NCBI RefSeq assembly: GCF_043555835.1
Contig: NZ_JBIGHV010000002.1
Coordinates: 620,001 to 684,000 of the forward strand
Direction of reading: 5' to 3'
DNA length: 64,000 nt
Origin: Pelomonas parva
GTDB taxonomy: Bacteria > Pseudomonadota > Gammaproteobacteria > Burkholderiales > Burkholderiaceae_C
Positions 8,115-18,817 of this stretch are shown here, in pieces. The notes under the pieces are model-generated. The model ran no database searches and was not told the DNA's origin. It was given only the letters and a program-made list of their open reading frames with translations. Both the position numbers and the translations under genes were made by a program. The first letter of the stretch is position 1. Each line of letters starts with the position of its first letter.

Positions 8115-9350
8115 ATGAGCAGCACCTCTCCGACACGCACCCCGGCCATGGGTTTCATCATGGCCGCCGTGCTGATCGACATGATCTCGATCGGCCTGAT
8201 GGTGCCGGTGCTGCCTCACATCGTCGGCACGTTCACCACCAGCAACGACGAGCAGACCTCGGCCTTCCTGCTGGTGACCATGGCCTTCGGCGTGGCCAAT
8301 TTCGTTGGCTCGCCCATCCTCGGCGCGTTGTCGGACCGTTTTGGCCGCCGGCCGGTGTTGCTGATCGGCTTTGCCGGCCTGGCGCTCAGCTTCTTCGTGA
8401 CGGCGATGGCCACGGCGCTGTGGATGCTCGTGGCGGTGCGCCTGTTCTCGGGGGCCATGCAGGCCAACATCGCCATCGCCAATGCCTATGTGGCCGACAT
8501 CAGCGCGCCGGAGGACCGCGCGCGGCGCTTCGGCCAGCTGGGTGCGATGTTTGGTGTCGGCTTCATCCTGGGGCCCGTCATCGGTGGCTGGCTGGGCCAC
8601 TACGACATCCACTGGCCTTTCATCGCTGCGGGCAGCATGGCCTTGCTGAACTGGTGCTATGGCTTCTTCGTGCTGCCCGAGTCGCTGCCGCTGGACCGGC
8701 GCACGCCGTTCGACTGGCGCAAGGCCAACCCGGTGTCGGCGCTGCACGGCCTGGCGGCGCTGAAGGGCGTCGGCTCCCTGGTCGCCGTCATCGCGCTGGC
8801 GTCGCTGTCGCAGTACATGCTGCACATGACCTGGGTGCTTTACACCAAGTTCCGCTTCGGCTGGGGGCCACTGGAGGTCAGCTGGTCGCTGTTCGCCGTC
8901 GGTATCGTCTCCGTCATCAGCCAGGGCGTGCTGCTCAAGCCGCTGCTGGCCCGCTTCGGCCCGCAGCGCCTGGCCCTCATCGGCATGGGCTCGGCGTCGC
9001 TGGCCTACCTCGGCTTCGGCCTCGTGACCGAGGGCTGGATGATGTACGCCGTCATCGCCTTCAACCTGCTGGGCGGCGTTGCCACCGCAGCCGTGCAGAG
9101 CATCATTTCCAATGCGGCGGGTGCCAACAGCCAGGGCCGGGCGATGGGCGCCGTGTCGTCGCTGAACAGCATGATGGCTGTCATCGCGCCGCTTATCGGC
9201 CTGACGCTGCTGGGCTGGGTCTCGCACCGCCCCGCCACCGACCCGTTGATGGGTCTGCCCTTCTTCACCTGCGCCGCGCTGCAACTGACCGGCCTGGTTC
9301 TCGCCTACCGCTTCTTCCATCGCCAGCGCCTCGCCTTGCAAACTGCCTAG
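8115..9350 (+). CDS. MFS transporter, TetA-like DHA1 family
   Basis: A 411-residue 12-helix major facilitator. The first helix is GFIMAAVLIDMISIGLMVPV, and the loop 2-3 signature GALSDRFGRRPVLL (motif A of the DHA1 family) and motif C-like GFILGPVIGGWLG are clear. The family includes tetracycline and multidrug proton antiporters; the substrate cannot be assigned. I used the ATG at 8115 because AGGA lies just before it; an upstream in-frame ATG at 8082 would overlap the guaB terminator. It sits between guaB and guaA without an obvious link to purines. Confidence 0.85.
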   Translation: MSSTSPTRTPAMGFIMAAVLIDMISIGLMVPVLPHIVGTFTTSNDEQTSAFLLVTMAFGVANFVGSPILGALSDRFGRRPVLLIGFAGLALSFFVTAMATALWMLVAVRLFSGAMQANIAIANAYVADISAPEDRARRFGQLGAMFGVGFILGPVIGGWLGHYDIHWPFIAAGSMALLNWCYGFFVLPESLPLDRRTPFDWRKANPVSALHGLAALKGVGSLVAVIALASLSQYMLHMTWVLYTKFRFGWGPLEVSWSLFAVGIVSVISQGVLLKPLLARFGPQRLALIGMGSASLAYLGFGLVTEGWMMYAVIAFNLLGGVATAAVQSIISNAAGANSQGRAMGAVSSLNSMMAVIAPLIGLTLLGWVSHRPATDPLMGLPFFTCAALQLTGLVLAYRFFHRQRLALQTA

Positions 9351-9366
9351 CCTCAGGCTCAACACC

Positions 9367-10953
<1,587 letters not shown>

Positions 10954-11157
10954 TTCACAGCCGTGCCGGGTCGTCCAACGCGAAAACGGGGGGCAGGTTG
11001 CTCACGGGCATGGAGTTGAGGGCGCTCAAGCCCAATGGGAAGGTCTACAGCAGCAGTCACTCCCACCGGCGCCATCGGTTTTCACGGCTGATGGCTTGTG
11101 GTTGCCGCATTCGTCACTGCATCGACCCTTCAGGTCGGGAGACCGGCGCCGCTGTCG

Positions 11158-12636
11158 TCACAGAGCGCCTGAAAGACGCCTTGTGGCCACGTTCTGCGCG
11201 GGCGGCTGCCAGCCACCGCCGAGTGCTTTGAACGAGGAGATCGCAGCCCGAGCCGCCTCCGTTTGCGCTTGAGCGCGGGCGTCGGAAGCCCTCAGCAGGT
11301 TGTCATCGGCCTGCAGCACCTCGATCAGGCTGACGACACCCTTCTGATAGGCGGCGAACACCGCTGCGCGCGCACGGGTCAGCGACTCGACCCCTTGCGT
11401 CAACTCCGCAAGCTGAATCTCCCTGTTCACGAGGGCCGAGAACGCGTTCTCGACGTCTTCGGTCGCCCTGAGGGCGGCGAGGCGATAGCCGGCTAGCAAC
11501 TCGGCCTCCTGGCCCTTGGCCTGTTCGATCTGCGCGTCGATGCGGCCGAAGTCGAAGAGTCGCCACCGCAGGCCCAGCACGCCGGCGGCCTGGCTGGCAC
11601 CGCCGCTGAAGAGACTCCCGGCGGAAACGGAGGTGGCGCTGCCGATCAAGCCGCTCAGGGAGAACTTCGGGTAGTACTCGGCAAGCGCGACGCCGACCCG
11701 GGCGTTCGCTGCAGCCAGGCGGCGCTCCGCTGCGATCAGGTCCGGGCGACGCCGCAGCAGCTCGGCCGGCGACGCCGAAGCGGCTATCCCTGGCGCTGCC
11801 GGTATGCGGCCGCCGCCGGCCAACGCGGCGCTGTGGGTGCCCGGCAGCGCGCCCAGCAGCACATCCAGCGCGTTCATGGCCGTCGCCAGGCCGGCCCGCA
11901 GAACGGGTATCGACGCACGAAGCTGCGCCAGGGCGCCTTCGGCCTGGTGGACCTGCGTCTCCGCAGCAAGGCCCTTGCCGTGCAGCAGCTTGACCTTGTC
12001 GAGCAGTTCCTGCTGGGTCTGGACCTGACGATGGGCGATCGCCAGACGCGCCTGCAGCCCGCGGATGCTCACGTAGACATCGGCCGTCTGTGCCGCCACG
12101 ACCAGGCGCACTGCGACGGCGCCGGCTTCTGAAGCCTGGTACTCGGCCTGAGCCGCTTCCTTGCCGCGCCGCAAGCCGCCGAACAGATCGAGTTCCCAGC
12201 CGGCGCTGGCGTTGACCTCGTAGGAACTCCCGTGGCGGTCAAAGCCGGGGTTGGCGTTCAGCACCTGGCCCAACGGGGTCTCCACTGATGGGTAGGCCCT
12301 TGCGGCCTGGGCGCCGACATGGCCCGACGGCAGCAAGGCGGCGTTCGCCATGCCGACGGCAGACCGCGCTTGGGCGACCCTGGCCGTGGCCTGCGCCAGG
12401 TCCAGGTTCTGCTGCAGCGCGATCTGCACCAGCCGCGCCAGTTGCGCGTCGTCGAAGGCCGCCCACCATTGCGCCAGGTCGGCGCTGCCGGTTGCCGCGC
12501 GGCGATCCACTTCGGCCTGGCCTTGGAAGCGCTCAGGGAGCGGCGCAGTGGGGTGTGTGTAGGCTGGCCCGACAGCGCAACCGGCGGTCAGGCTGGCGAG
12601 GAGGAGGAGGGCGGCAAGCGCTGAAGGGGAGGGCAT
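11158..12636 (-). CDS. RND efflux outer-membrane lipoprotein, NodT/TolC family
   Basis: A 492-residue outer-membrane channel of the NodT family. The N-terminus is a lipoprotein signal ending in the lipobox LTAGC with C20. Two OEP repeats follow, with the usual QNLDLAQATARVAQAR and RRPDLIAAERRLAAANARVG segments. The ATG at 12636 was chosen over one 31 codons upstream because it gives the lipoprotein signal and has AGGAAGAG before it. It diverges from the tetR gene at 12720 and shares an operator with it. The cognate adaptor and pump lie beyond tetR, so the tripartite system is split by its regulator. Confidence 0.92.
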   Translation of the reverse strand: MPSPSALAALLLLASLTAGCAVGPAYTHPTAPLPERFQGQAEVDRRAATGSADLAQWWAAFDDAQLARLVQIALQQNLDLAQATARVAQARSAVGMANAALLPSGHVGAQAARAYPSVETPLGQVLNANPGFDRHGSSYEVNASAGWELDLFGGLRRGKEAAQAEYQASEAGAVAVRLVVAAQTADVYVSIRGLQARLAIAHRQVQTQQELLDKVKLLHGKGLAAETQVHQAEGALAQLRASIPVLRAGLATAMNALDVLLGALPGTHSAALAGGGRIPAAPGIAASASPAELLRRRPDLIAAERRLAAANARVGVALAEYYPKFSLSGLIGSATSVSAGSLFSGGASQAAGVLGLRWRLFDFGRIDAQIEQAKGQEAELLAGYRLAALRATEDVENAFSALVNREIQLAELTQGVESLTRARAAVFAAYQKGVVSLIEVLQADDNLLRASDARAQAQTEAARAAISSFKALGGGWQPPAQNVATRRLSGAL

Positions 12637-12656
12637 GGACTCTTCCTGGAATTGAA

Positions 12657-12680
12657 GTGACCATAATACCAAATGGTCAC
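12657..12680. promoter_or_regulatory. TetR operator 1 (GTGAC-N14-GTCAC)
   Basis: GTGACCAT (12657-12664), spacer AATACCAA, ATGGTCAC (12673-12680): a perfect 8-bp inverted repeat between the divergent outer-membrane gene and tetR. The same GTGAC-N14-GTCAC geometry recurs before the adaptor gene at 13345-13368, so it is the likely binding site of the TetR protein. Confidence 0.75.
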
Positions 12681-12719
12681 TCGTTGTCCAATGTGACGCT
12701 CTCCCGTAAGCTGACGCCC

Positions 12720-13337
12720 ATGACATCAACGAGCACCTCCCCGACGCCGGCCCGCGGCCCGGCCGACCATGACGTCCGTGCGCAAATCGTGGCTGCGGCC
12801 ACCGAGCACTTCAGCCGCTACGGCTACGAGAAGACCACGGTGTCCGACCTGGCGAAGGCCATCGGCTTCTCCAAGGCCTACATCTACAAGTTCTTCGAGT
12901 CCAAGCAGGCGATTGGCGAATTGATCTGCGCGAACTGCCTGCGCGAGATCGAGGCCGAGGTCAGCGCAGCCATCGCCGAGGCTGCCCAGCCGCCTGACAA
13001 GCTGCGCCGCCTCTTCAAGGTCAGCACCGAGGCCAGCCTGCGGCTCTTCTTCCAGGACCGCAAGCTCTTCGAGATCGCCACCTCGGCGGCGACGGAGCGC
13101 TGGCAGGCCGTCATCGACTACGAAGCGCGCACGCAGCAACTGCTCCGCGACGTGCTGCAGGAAGGGCGGCAGAGCGGCGACTTCGAGCGCAAGACGCCGC
13201 TGGACGAGACCGTGATGTCCATCCACCTGGTCATGCGGCCCTATCTGAATCCGCTGCTGCTGCAGCACAGCATGGACAGCACCGAACAGGCGCCGGCGCT
13301 GCTGGCCAGCCTCGTTCTGCGAAGTTTGTCGCCCTAA
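12720..13337 (+). CDS. TetR/AcrR family regulator of the RND pump
   Basis: A 205-residue TetR-family repressor. The N-terminal helix-turn-helix spans about 17-63 (RAQIVAAATEHFSRYGYEKT, then VSDLAKAIGFSKAYIYKFFESK). The C-terminal ligand domain is divergent, ending ALLASLVLRSLSP. The ATG at 12720 places the HTH at the usual distance from the N-terminus. It lies between the outer-membrane gene (divergent) and the adaptor-pump genes (same strand), and near-identical dyads flank the gene on both sides. It probably represses both arms and itself until a drug or solvent binds; the ligand is unknown. Confidence 0.9.
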   Translation: MTSTSTSPTPARGPADHDVRAQIVAAATEHFSRYGYEKTTVSDLAKAIGFSKAYIYKFFESKQAIGELICANCLREIEAEVSAAIAEAAQPPDKLRRLFKVSTEASLRLFFQDRKLFEIATSAATERWQAVIDYEARTQQLLRDVLQEGRQSGDFERKTPLDETVMSIHLVMRPYLNPLLLQHSMDSTEQAPALLASLVLRSLSP

Positions 13338-13342
13338 ATCCG

Positions 13343-13370
13343 TTGTGACTATTGACTGCATTGGTCACAA
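13343..13370. promoter_or_regulatory. TetR operator 2 (GTGAC-N14-GTCAC)
   Basis: TTGTGAC (13343-13349) and GTCACAA (13364-13370) form a 7-bp inverted repeat around a 14-base spacer. The GTGAC/GTCAC half-sites and the spacing equal those of the dyad at 12657-12680. It lies just after the tetR stop and 42 bases before the adaptor gene, implying a regulated promoter for the adaptor-pump operon. Confidence 0.7.
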
Positions 13371-13412
13371 GAATCAAAATGAAGGTCCTGATTCGTCATC
13401 CAAGGGACCTTC

Positions 13413-14531
13413 ATGCGCCGGCCTCGCCTCGCTCTTTCTGCCGTCATCTGCGTGTTGCCGCTGGCCTTGGCCGCTTGCGGCGAATCGACGCCCATCACGG
13501 ATGCGCGCATTCAAGCGCCGCTGGTGAGGACCGCCGTCGTCCAGGACGCCTCGGGGTCGTCCCGGTCCTTCACGGGCACCGTGGCGGCGCGCGTGCAAAG
13601 CGACCTGGGCTTCCGCGTGCCGGGCAAGGTGCTGGAGCGCCTGGTCGACACGGGCCAGGCCGTGAAGCGCGGCCAGCTGCTGATGCGCATCGATCCCGTA
13701 GACCTGAAGCTGGCCGCCGAGGCCCAGCACGAGGCCGTCGCAGCCGCCAGGGCCCGTGCGCAGCAGACGGCTGACGATGAGCTCCGGTATCGCGACCTGC
13801 GCGGCACCGGCGCCATCTCGACCGCCGCCTACGACCAGGTCAAGGCGGCGGCAGACGCAGCCAAGGCGCAGCTCAGCGCCGCCGAGGCGCAGGCCAGCGT
13901 GGCCCGCAATGCGAGCCGGTACGCGGAGCTGATCGCCGATGCCGACGGCGTCGTCACCGAGACGCTGGCCGAGCCGGGGCAGGTGGTGGTGGCGGGCCAG
14001 CCGGTCGTCCGCCTGGCCCATGCGGGCCACCGCGAGGCCGTTGTCCAGTTGCCGGAGACCTTGCGCCCGGCGATCGGGGCCAAGGCCGAAGCCAGGCTGT
14101 TCGGCAGCGAGGGTGCCGGCAGTCCCGTCAAGCTGAGGCAGCTGTCGAGCGCGGCGGACCGGCTCACGCGCACCTTCGAGGCCCGCTACGTGCTGGACGG
14201 TGCACTCGCCAACGCCCCGCTGGGCGCCACGGTCACGGTGCAAATGGCAGACGAGCCCTCCACCGGGCATCCGGCCCTGCAGGTGCCGATCGCGTCGGTG
14301 TTCGACGCCGGCAAAGGGCCGGGGGTGTGGGTCGTCAGCGGTTCACCGACCAAGATCACGTGGCGGACGGTCACGATCAAGCGTGTCGACGATGAGCGCG
14401 CCCAGGTCGTGGATGGCGTCAAGCGCGGCGAGATCGTCGTCGCACTCGGCGCGCATCTGCTGCGCGAGGGCGCGCAGGTCCGCGTGATGGACCCGGCCGT
14501 GGCCGCCGCGAACAACGGGAGCCGCCCGTGA
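13413..14531 (+). CDS. RND efflux periplasmic adaptor (HlyD/AcrA family)
   Basis: A 372-residue membrane fusion lipoprotein with signal ending LAAC (C22). The order is a barrel-sandwich/lipoyl half (VQSDLGFRVPGKVLERLVDT), a coiled-coil hairpin at about 90-165 rich in Ala/Glu, the second lipoyl half (ADADGVVTETLAEPGQVV), then the beta-barrel and membrane-proximal domains. It links the inner-membrane pump to the outer-membrane channel. Its 3' end overlaps the pump gene by 4 bases (GTGA), so the two are translationally coupled. Confidence 0.93.
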   Translation: MRRPRLALSAVICVLPLALAACGESTPITDARIQAPLVRTAVVQDASGSSRSFTGTVAARVQSDLGFRVPGKVLERLVDTGQAVKRGQLLMRIDPVDLKLAAEAQHEAVAAARARAQQTADDELRYRDLRGTGAISTAAYDQVKAAADAAKAQLSAAEAQASVARNASRYAELIADADGVVTETLAEPGQVVVAGQPVVRLAHAGHREAVVQLPETLRPAIGAKAEARLFGSEGAGSPVKLRQLSSAADRLTRTFEARYVLDGALANAPLGATVTVQMADEPSTGHPALQVPIASVFDAGKGPGVWVVSGSPTKITWRTVTIKRVDDERAQVVDGVKRGEIVVALGAHLLREGAQVRVMDPAVAAANNGSRP

Positions 14532-17500
14532 GCGCGGGCCGCTTCAACCTGTCGGCGCTCGCGGTTCGTGAGCGCGCCATCACCGTCTTCCTGCTCCTGC
14601 TGATTTCGGCGGCGGGCGTGCTGTCGTTCTTCAAGCTCGGCCGCGCCGAGGACCCGGCCTTCACGATCAAGGTGATGACCATCGTCACCGCCTGGCCGGG
14701 CGCCACCGCGCAGGAGATGCAGGACCAGGTCGCCGAGAAGATCGAGAAGCGCATGCAGGAGCTGCGCTGGTACGACCGCACCGAGACCTACACGCGGCCG
14801 GGCCTGGCCTTCACGACGCTGACGCTGCTGGACAAGACGCCGCCGGCCGAGGTGCAGGACGAGTTCTACCAGGCCCGCAAGAAGGTGGGCGACGAGATAC
14901 GCAACCTGCCGCCCGGCGTGATCGGCCCTTTCGTCAACGACGAGTATTCGGACACGACCTTTGCGCTGTACGCGCTGAAGGCCAGGGGCGAACCGCAGCG
15001 TGCGCTCGTGCGTGACGCCGAGCAACTGCGCCAGCGGCTGCTGCACGTGCCGGGCGTCAAGAAGGTCAACATCGTCGGCGAGCAGTCGGAGCGCATCTTT
15101 GTCGAGTTCTCCCACGAGCGCATCGCCACGCTGGGGCTCAGCCCCCAGGACGTGTTCGCGGCGCTGAACGGCCAGAACGCGCTGACCCCGGCCGGCTCTG
15201 TCGAGACGAGAGGCCCCGAGGTCTTCATCCGTGTCGACGGTGCGTTCGACGACCTGCAGAAGATCCGCGACACACCTTTGGTGGCGCAGGGGCGCACGCT
15301 GAAGCTGTCGGACATCGCCACCGTCAAGCGCGGCTACGAGGACCCGGCGAGCTTCCTGATCCGCAATGGTGGTGAGCCCGCGCTGCTGCTGGGTGTGGTC
15401 ATGCGCGACGGCTGGAACGGCCTGGACCTCGGCAAGGCGCTCGACGGCGAGATCCAGGGCATCAACGCCGACCTGCCGACGGGCATCAGCCTCACCAAGG
15501 TCACCGACCAGGCCGTCAACATCAGCGCGTCGGTCGACGAATTCATGATGAAGTTCTTTGCCGCCCTGCTGGTGGTGCTGGTGGTGTGCTTCGTCAGCAT
15601 GGGTTGGCGAGTCGGCGTCGTCGTGGCCGCCGCCGTGCCCTTGACGCTGGCGGCCGTGTTCGTCGTCATGCTGGCCACGGGCAAGAGCTTCGACCGCATC
15701 ACGCTGGGCTCGCTGATCCTGGCGTTGGGCCTGCTGGTGGACGACGCCATCATCGCCATCGAGATGATGGTCGTGAAGATGGAGGAGGGCTACAGCCGCC
15801 TGGCCGCGTCCGCCTATGCCTGGAGCCACACGGCGGCGCCCATGCTGTCGGGCACCTTGGTGACTGCCGTCGGCTTCATGCCCAACGGCTTTGCGCGCTC
15901 CACGGCCGGCGAGTACACCAGCAACATGTTCTGGATCGTCGGCATCGCGCTGATCGCGTCCTGGGTGGTCGCGGTGGTCTTCACGCCCTATCTCGGCGTC
16001 AAGCTGCTGCCGGACTTCAAGACGGTGGAAGGCGGGCACGCGGCGCTGTACAACACGCCGCGCTACAACCGCTTCCGCCGCACGCTCGGTCGCGTCATCG
16101 CGCGCAAGTGGTGGGTTGCCGGGGCGGTCGTCGGGCTGTTCGTGCTGTCCGTGCTCGGCATGGCCGTGGTGAAGAAGCAGTTCTTCCCTATCTCGGATAG
16201 ACCGGAGGTGCTGGTCGAGGTGCAGATGCCCTACGGCACGGCCATCACCCAGACCAGCGCCGCAACCGCCAAGGTCGAGGCCTGGCTGGCCAAGCAGGCG
16301 GAGGCCAGGATCGTCACCGCCTATGTGGGGCAGGGCGCGCCGCGCTTCTACTTGTCGATGTCGCCCGAGCTGCCCGACCCGTCGTTCGCCAAGATCGTCG
16401 CGCGCACCGACAGCCAGCAGGAGCGCGAGGCGCTGAAGCACCGGCTGCGCCAGGCCATCGCCGACGGCCTCGCGCCCGAGGCCCATGTGCGCGTCACGCA
16501 ACTGGTGTTCGGTCCCTACTCGCCCTACCCGGTCGCCTATCGCGTGACCGGGCCGGACCCAGACACGCTCAGGCAGATCGCCGCCGACGTGCAGCAGGTG
16601 ATGCAGACCAGCCCCATGATGCGCACCGTCAACACGGACTGGGGCACCCGGACGCCGATGCTGCACTTCACGCTGCAGCAGGATCGCCTGCAGGCGGTGG
16701 GGCTGACCTCCAGCGCGGTCGCGCAGCAGCTGCAGTTCCTGCTCAGCGGCGTGCCGGTCACCGCCGTTCGCGAGGACATCCGCACGGTCCAGGTGGTCGC
16801 GCGTTCGGCCGGCGATGTGCGGCTCGACCCGGCGCGCATCGGCGACTTCACGCTGGCCGGCGCCAACGGCCAGCGCATCCCGCTGTCGCAGGTCGGCGCC
16901 ATAGCCGTGCGCATGGAAGAACCCGTCATGCGCCGCCGCGACCGCATGCCCACGATCACGGTCCGCGGCGACATCGCCGAAGACCTGCAGCCGCCGGATG
17001 TGTCCGCCGCCATCACGCAGCAGCTCAAGCCCGTCATTGACAAGCTGCCCAGTGGCTACCGGATCGAGGAGGCCGGTTCCATCGAGGAATCCGGCAAGGC
17101 GACGGTCGCGATGCTGCCGATCTTCCCCATCATGCTGGCCGTCACCTTGCTGATCCTCGTGCTGCAGGTCCGCTCGCTGGCCGCGATGGTGATGGTCTTC
17201 CTGACCAGCCCGCTCGGCCTGATCGGTGTGGTGCCGACCTTGATCCTGTTCCAGCAGCCTTTCGGCATCAATGCGCTGGTGGGCCTGATCGCGTTGTCAG
17301 GCATCCTGATGCGCAACACGCTGATCCTGATCGGGCAGATCAAGGAGAACGAGCAGGCCGGCCAGCCGCCCTTCCAGGCGGTAGTCGAGGCGACCGTGCA
17401 GCGGGCGCGGCCGGTGATCCTGACGGCGCTGGCGGCCATCCTCGCCTTCATCCCGCTGACGCAGTCGGTGTTCTGGGGAACGCTCGCCTACACCCTCATC

Positions 17501-17629
17501 GGCGGCACCTTGGCGGGCACGGTGCTGACGCTGGTGTTCCTGCCGGCGATGTATGCAATCTGGTTCCGAATACGGCCGGGCCGAGAAGGGGCGGTGACCG
17601 GCGCTACGCCGGCCAGCCCAGCCACCTGA
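14528..17629 (+). CDS. RND efflux permease subunit (AcrB/MexB superfamily)
   Basis: A 1033-residue inner-membrane proton-driven pump. It begins with a short cytoplasmic segment and TM1 (ITVFLLLLISAAGVLSFFKL) and has two large periplasmic loops. TM4 shows LGLLVDDAIIAIEMM with the adjacent acidic pair of the proton relay, and the second half repeats the fold with a TM block at about 865-1015. It matches the smaller multidrug RND branch (about 1030 residues). GTG start overlapping the adaptor stop. It forms the pump with the adaptor and, probably, the outer-membrane protein at 11158-12636. Confidence 0.94.
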   Translation: MSAGRFNLSALAVRERAITVFLLLLISAAGVLSFFKLGRAEDPAFTIKVMTIVTAWPGATAQEMQDQVAEKIEKRMQELRWYDRTETYTRPGLAFTTLTLLDKTPPAEVQDEFYQARKKVGDEIRNLPPGVIGPFVNDEYSDTTFALYALKARGEPQRALVRDAEQLRQRLLHVPGVKKVNIVGEQSERIFVEFSHERIATLGLSPQDVFAALNGQNALTPAGSVETRGPEVFIRVDGAFDDLQKIRDTPLVAQGRTLKLSDIATVKRGYEDPASFLIRNGGEPALLLGVVMRDGWNGLDLGKALDGEIQGINADLPTGISLTKVTDQAVNISASVDEFMMKFFAALLVVLVVCFVSMGWRVGVVVAAAVPLTLAAVFVVMLATGKSFDRITLGSLILALGLLVDDAIIAIEMMVVKMEEGYSRLAASAYAWSHTAAPMLSGTLVTAVGFMPNGFARSTAGEYTSNMFWIVGIALIASWVVAVVFTPYLGVKLLPDFKTVEGGHAALYNTPRYNRFRRTLGRVIARKWWVAGAVVGLFVLSVLGMAVVKKQFFPISDRPEVLVEVQMPYGTAITQTSAATAKVEAWLAKQAEARIVTAYVGQGAPRFYLSMSPELPDPSFAKIVARTDSQQEREALKHRLRQAIADGLAPEAHVRVTQLVFGPYSPYPVAYRVTGPDPDTLRQIAADVQQVMQTSPMMRTVNTDWGTRTPMLHFTLQQDRLQAVGLTSSAVAQQLQFLLSGVPVTAVREDIRTVQVVARSAGDVRLDPARIGDFTLAGANGQRIPLSQVGAIAVRMEEPVMRRRDRMPTITVRGDIAEDLQPPDVSAAITQQLKPVIDKLPSGYRIEEAGSIEESGKATVAMLPIFPIMLAVTLLILVLQVRSLAAMVMVFLTSPLGLIGVVPTLILFQQPFGINALVGLIALSGILMRNTLILIGQIKENEQAGQPPFQAVVEATVQRARPVILTALAAILAFIPLTQSVFWGTLAYTLIGGTLAGTVLTLVFLPAMYAIWFRIRPGREGAVTGATPASPAT

Positions 17630-17742
17630 TCCAGCAGCCGCTGCTCCCGCCAGCGGCACCCCCTTGCGACGAAGCATCGCGCGTGCAGCGGCACGCGTGG
17701 GGCCGCGCTTCGCCTCATTCAACCGAACCAAGAAGGAACATC

Positions 17743-18549
17743 ATGACCACACAACCCGTCGTCCTGATCACGGGCGTTTCATCCGGCATCGGCCTCGTCA
17801 CGGCCAAGACATTCGCCGCGCGTGGAAGCCGTGTCTTCGGCACCGTGCGCAGCCTGGCCAAGGCCAGCCCGACCCCGGATATCGAGCTGGTCGAGATGGA
17901 CGTCCGCAACGACGCCTCGGTCCTGGCCGGCGTGCTGAACGTCATCCAGCGCGCAGGTCGCATCGACGTCCTCGTCAACAACGCCGGCTTCAACATGGTC
18001 GGCGCGGTGGAGGAGACCACGCCCGCCGAGGCGGCCGCGCTGTTCGACACCAACGTGCTGGGCGTGCTCAGGGTCGCGCAGGCGGTCCTGCCCCACATGC
18101 GAACGCAGCGGCAGGGCCGCATCGTCAACGTCAGCTCCGTGCTGGGTTTCCTGCCCGCGCCCTATATGGGCGTCTATGCGGCGTCCAAGCATGCCGTCGA
18201 GGGTTTGTCGGAATCGCTGGATCACGAGGTGCGTCAGTTCGGCATCCGCGTGACCCTGGTCCAGCCGTTCTATACGAAGACCAATCTCGAAGCCAACTCG
18301 CCGCTGGCAGCGACCTTGATCGATGCCTACGACCGCGAGCGCAAGGCCGTCCTGCAGGCCGTCTCCGCCAATGTCAGCGCTGGTGACGAGCCGGGGAAGG
18401 TGGCCGACACCATCGTCGACGCCGCCTTCGGGCCCTGGCGCATGCGCCGCACGCCGGCGGGTCAGGCCTCGCTGCTGAGCAAGCTGCGCCGCTTCATGCC
18501 GGCGGGCCCGGTCGACAAGAGTCTGCGCAAGTCGCTGGGCCTGGGCTGA
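17743..18549 (+). CDS. Short-chain dehydrogenase/reductase
   Basis: A 268-residue classical SDR. It shows the cofactor motif TGVSSGIG (about 10-17), NNAG (about 82-85) and the active-site pair Y and K in YAASKHA with the preceding serine of VNVSSVLG. The C-terminal region WRMRRTPAGQASLLSKLRRFMP is typical of oxidoreductases annotated as retinol-dehydrogenase-like SDRs. The ATG at 17743 has AAGGA upstream. It follows the pump gene by 113 bases on the same strand and may be read with it. The substrate is unknown. Confidence 0.85.
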   Translation: MTTQPVVLITGVSSGIGLVTAKTFAARGSRVFGTVRSLAKASPTPDIELVEMDVRNDASVLAGVLNVIQRAGRIDVLVNNAGFNMVGAVEETTPAEAAALFDTNVLGVLRVAQAVLPHMRTQRQGRIVNVSSVLGFLPAPYMGVYAASKHAVEGLSESLDHEVRQFGIRVTLVQPFYTKTNLEANSPLAATLIDAYDRERKAVLQAVSANVSAGDEPGKVADTIVDAAFGPWRMRRTPAGQASLLSKLRRFMPAGPVDKSLRKSLGLG

Positions 18550-18630
18550 GCCCGAGCCTGCGCGGATTCACCTCGGCAAGGCCCTTGCCGAACACCGCCC
18601 CAACGGGGCAAACCTTGAAGGAGTTCCCCC

Positions 18631-18783
18631 ATGAAGACTTACCTGCGTGTTTCCCTGCTGGCCGTGCTCGCTGCGCTTGCCGGTTGTGCGGCGCCCGTCG
18701 ACAAGAAGGCGTGCGACGCGCCTCAGATCCAGCGAGAGCTTGGCTACACCACGCCGGGCTGTGAGCTGACCTCCTGGGACTGA
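18631..18783 (+). CDS. Very small putative lipoprotein (50 residues)
   Basis: An open reading frame with a good GAAGGAG ribosome binding site encodes a 50-residue peptide: MKTYLRVSLLAVLAALAGC, a complete lipoprotein signal with lipobox LAGC (C19). About 31 mature residues follow, containing two more cysteines (KKACDAPQIQ and TPGCEL). It ends 34 bases before the porin start. I do not recognise a family. The lipobox, ribosome binding site and lack of overlap with any other gene support it as real. The cysteine pair could form a disulfide in the periplasm. Confidence 0.7.
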   Translation: MKTYLRVSLLAVLAALAGCAAPVDKKACDAPQIQRELGYTTPGCELTSWD

Positions 18784-18817
18784 TGGCAAACCACCTAAAA
18801 CCGATCCGGGGACAAAC

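Noticed and set aside
14186..16666. 826-codon minus-strand frame opposite the RND pump
   Set aside because: Antisense to a clear AcrB-type gene and lacks any recognisable domain.
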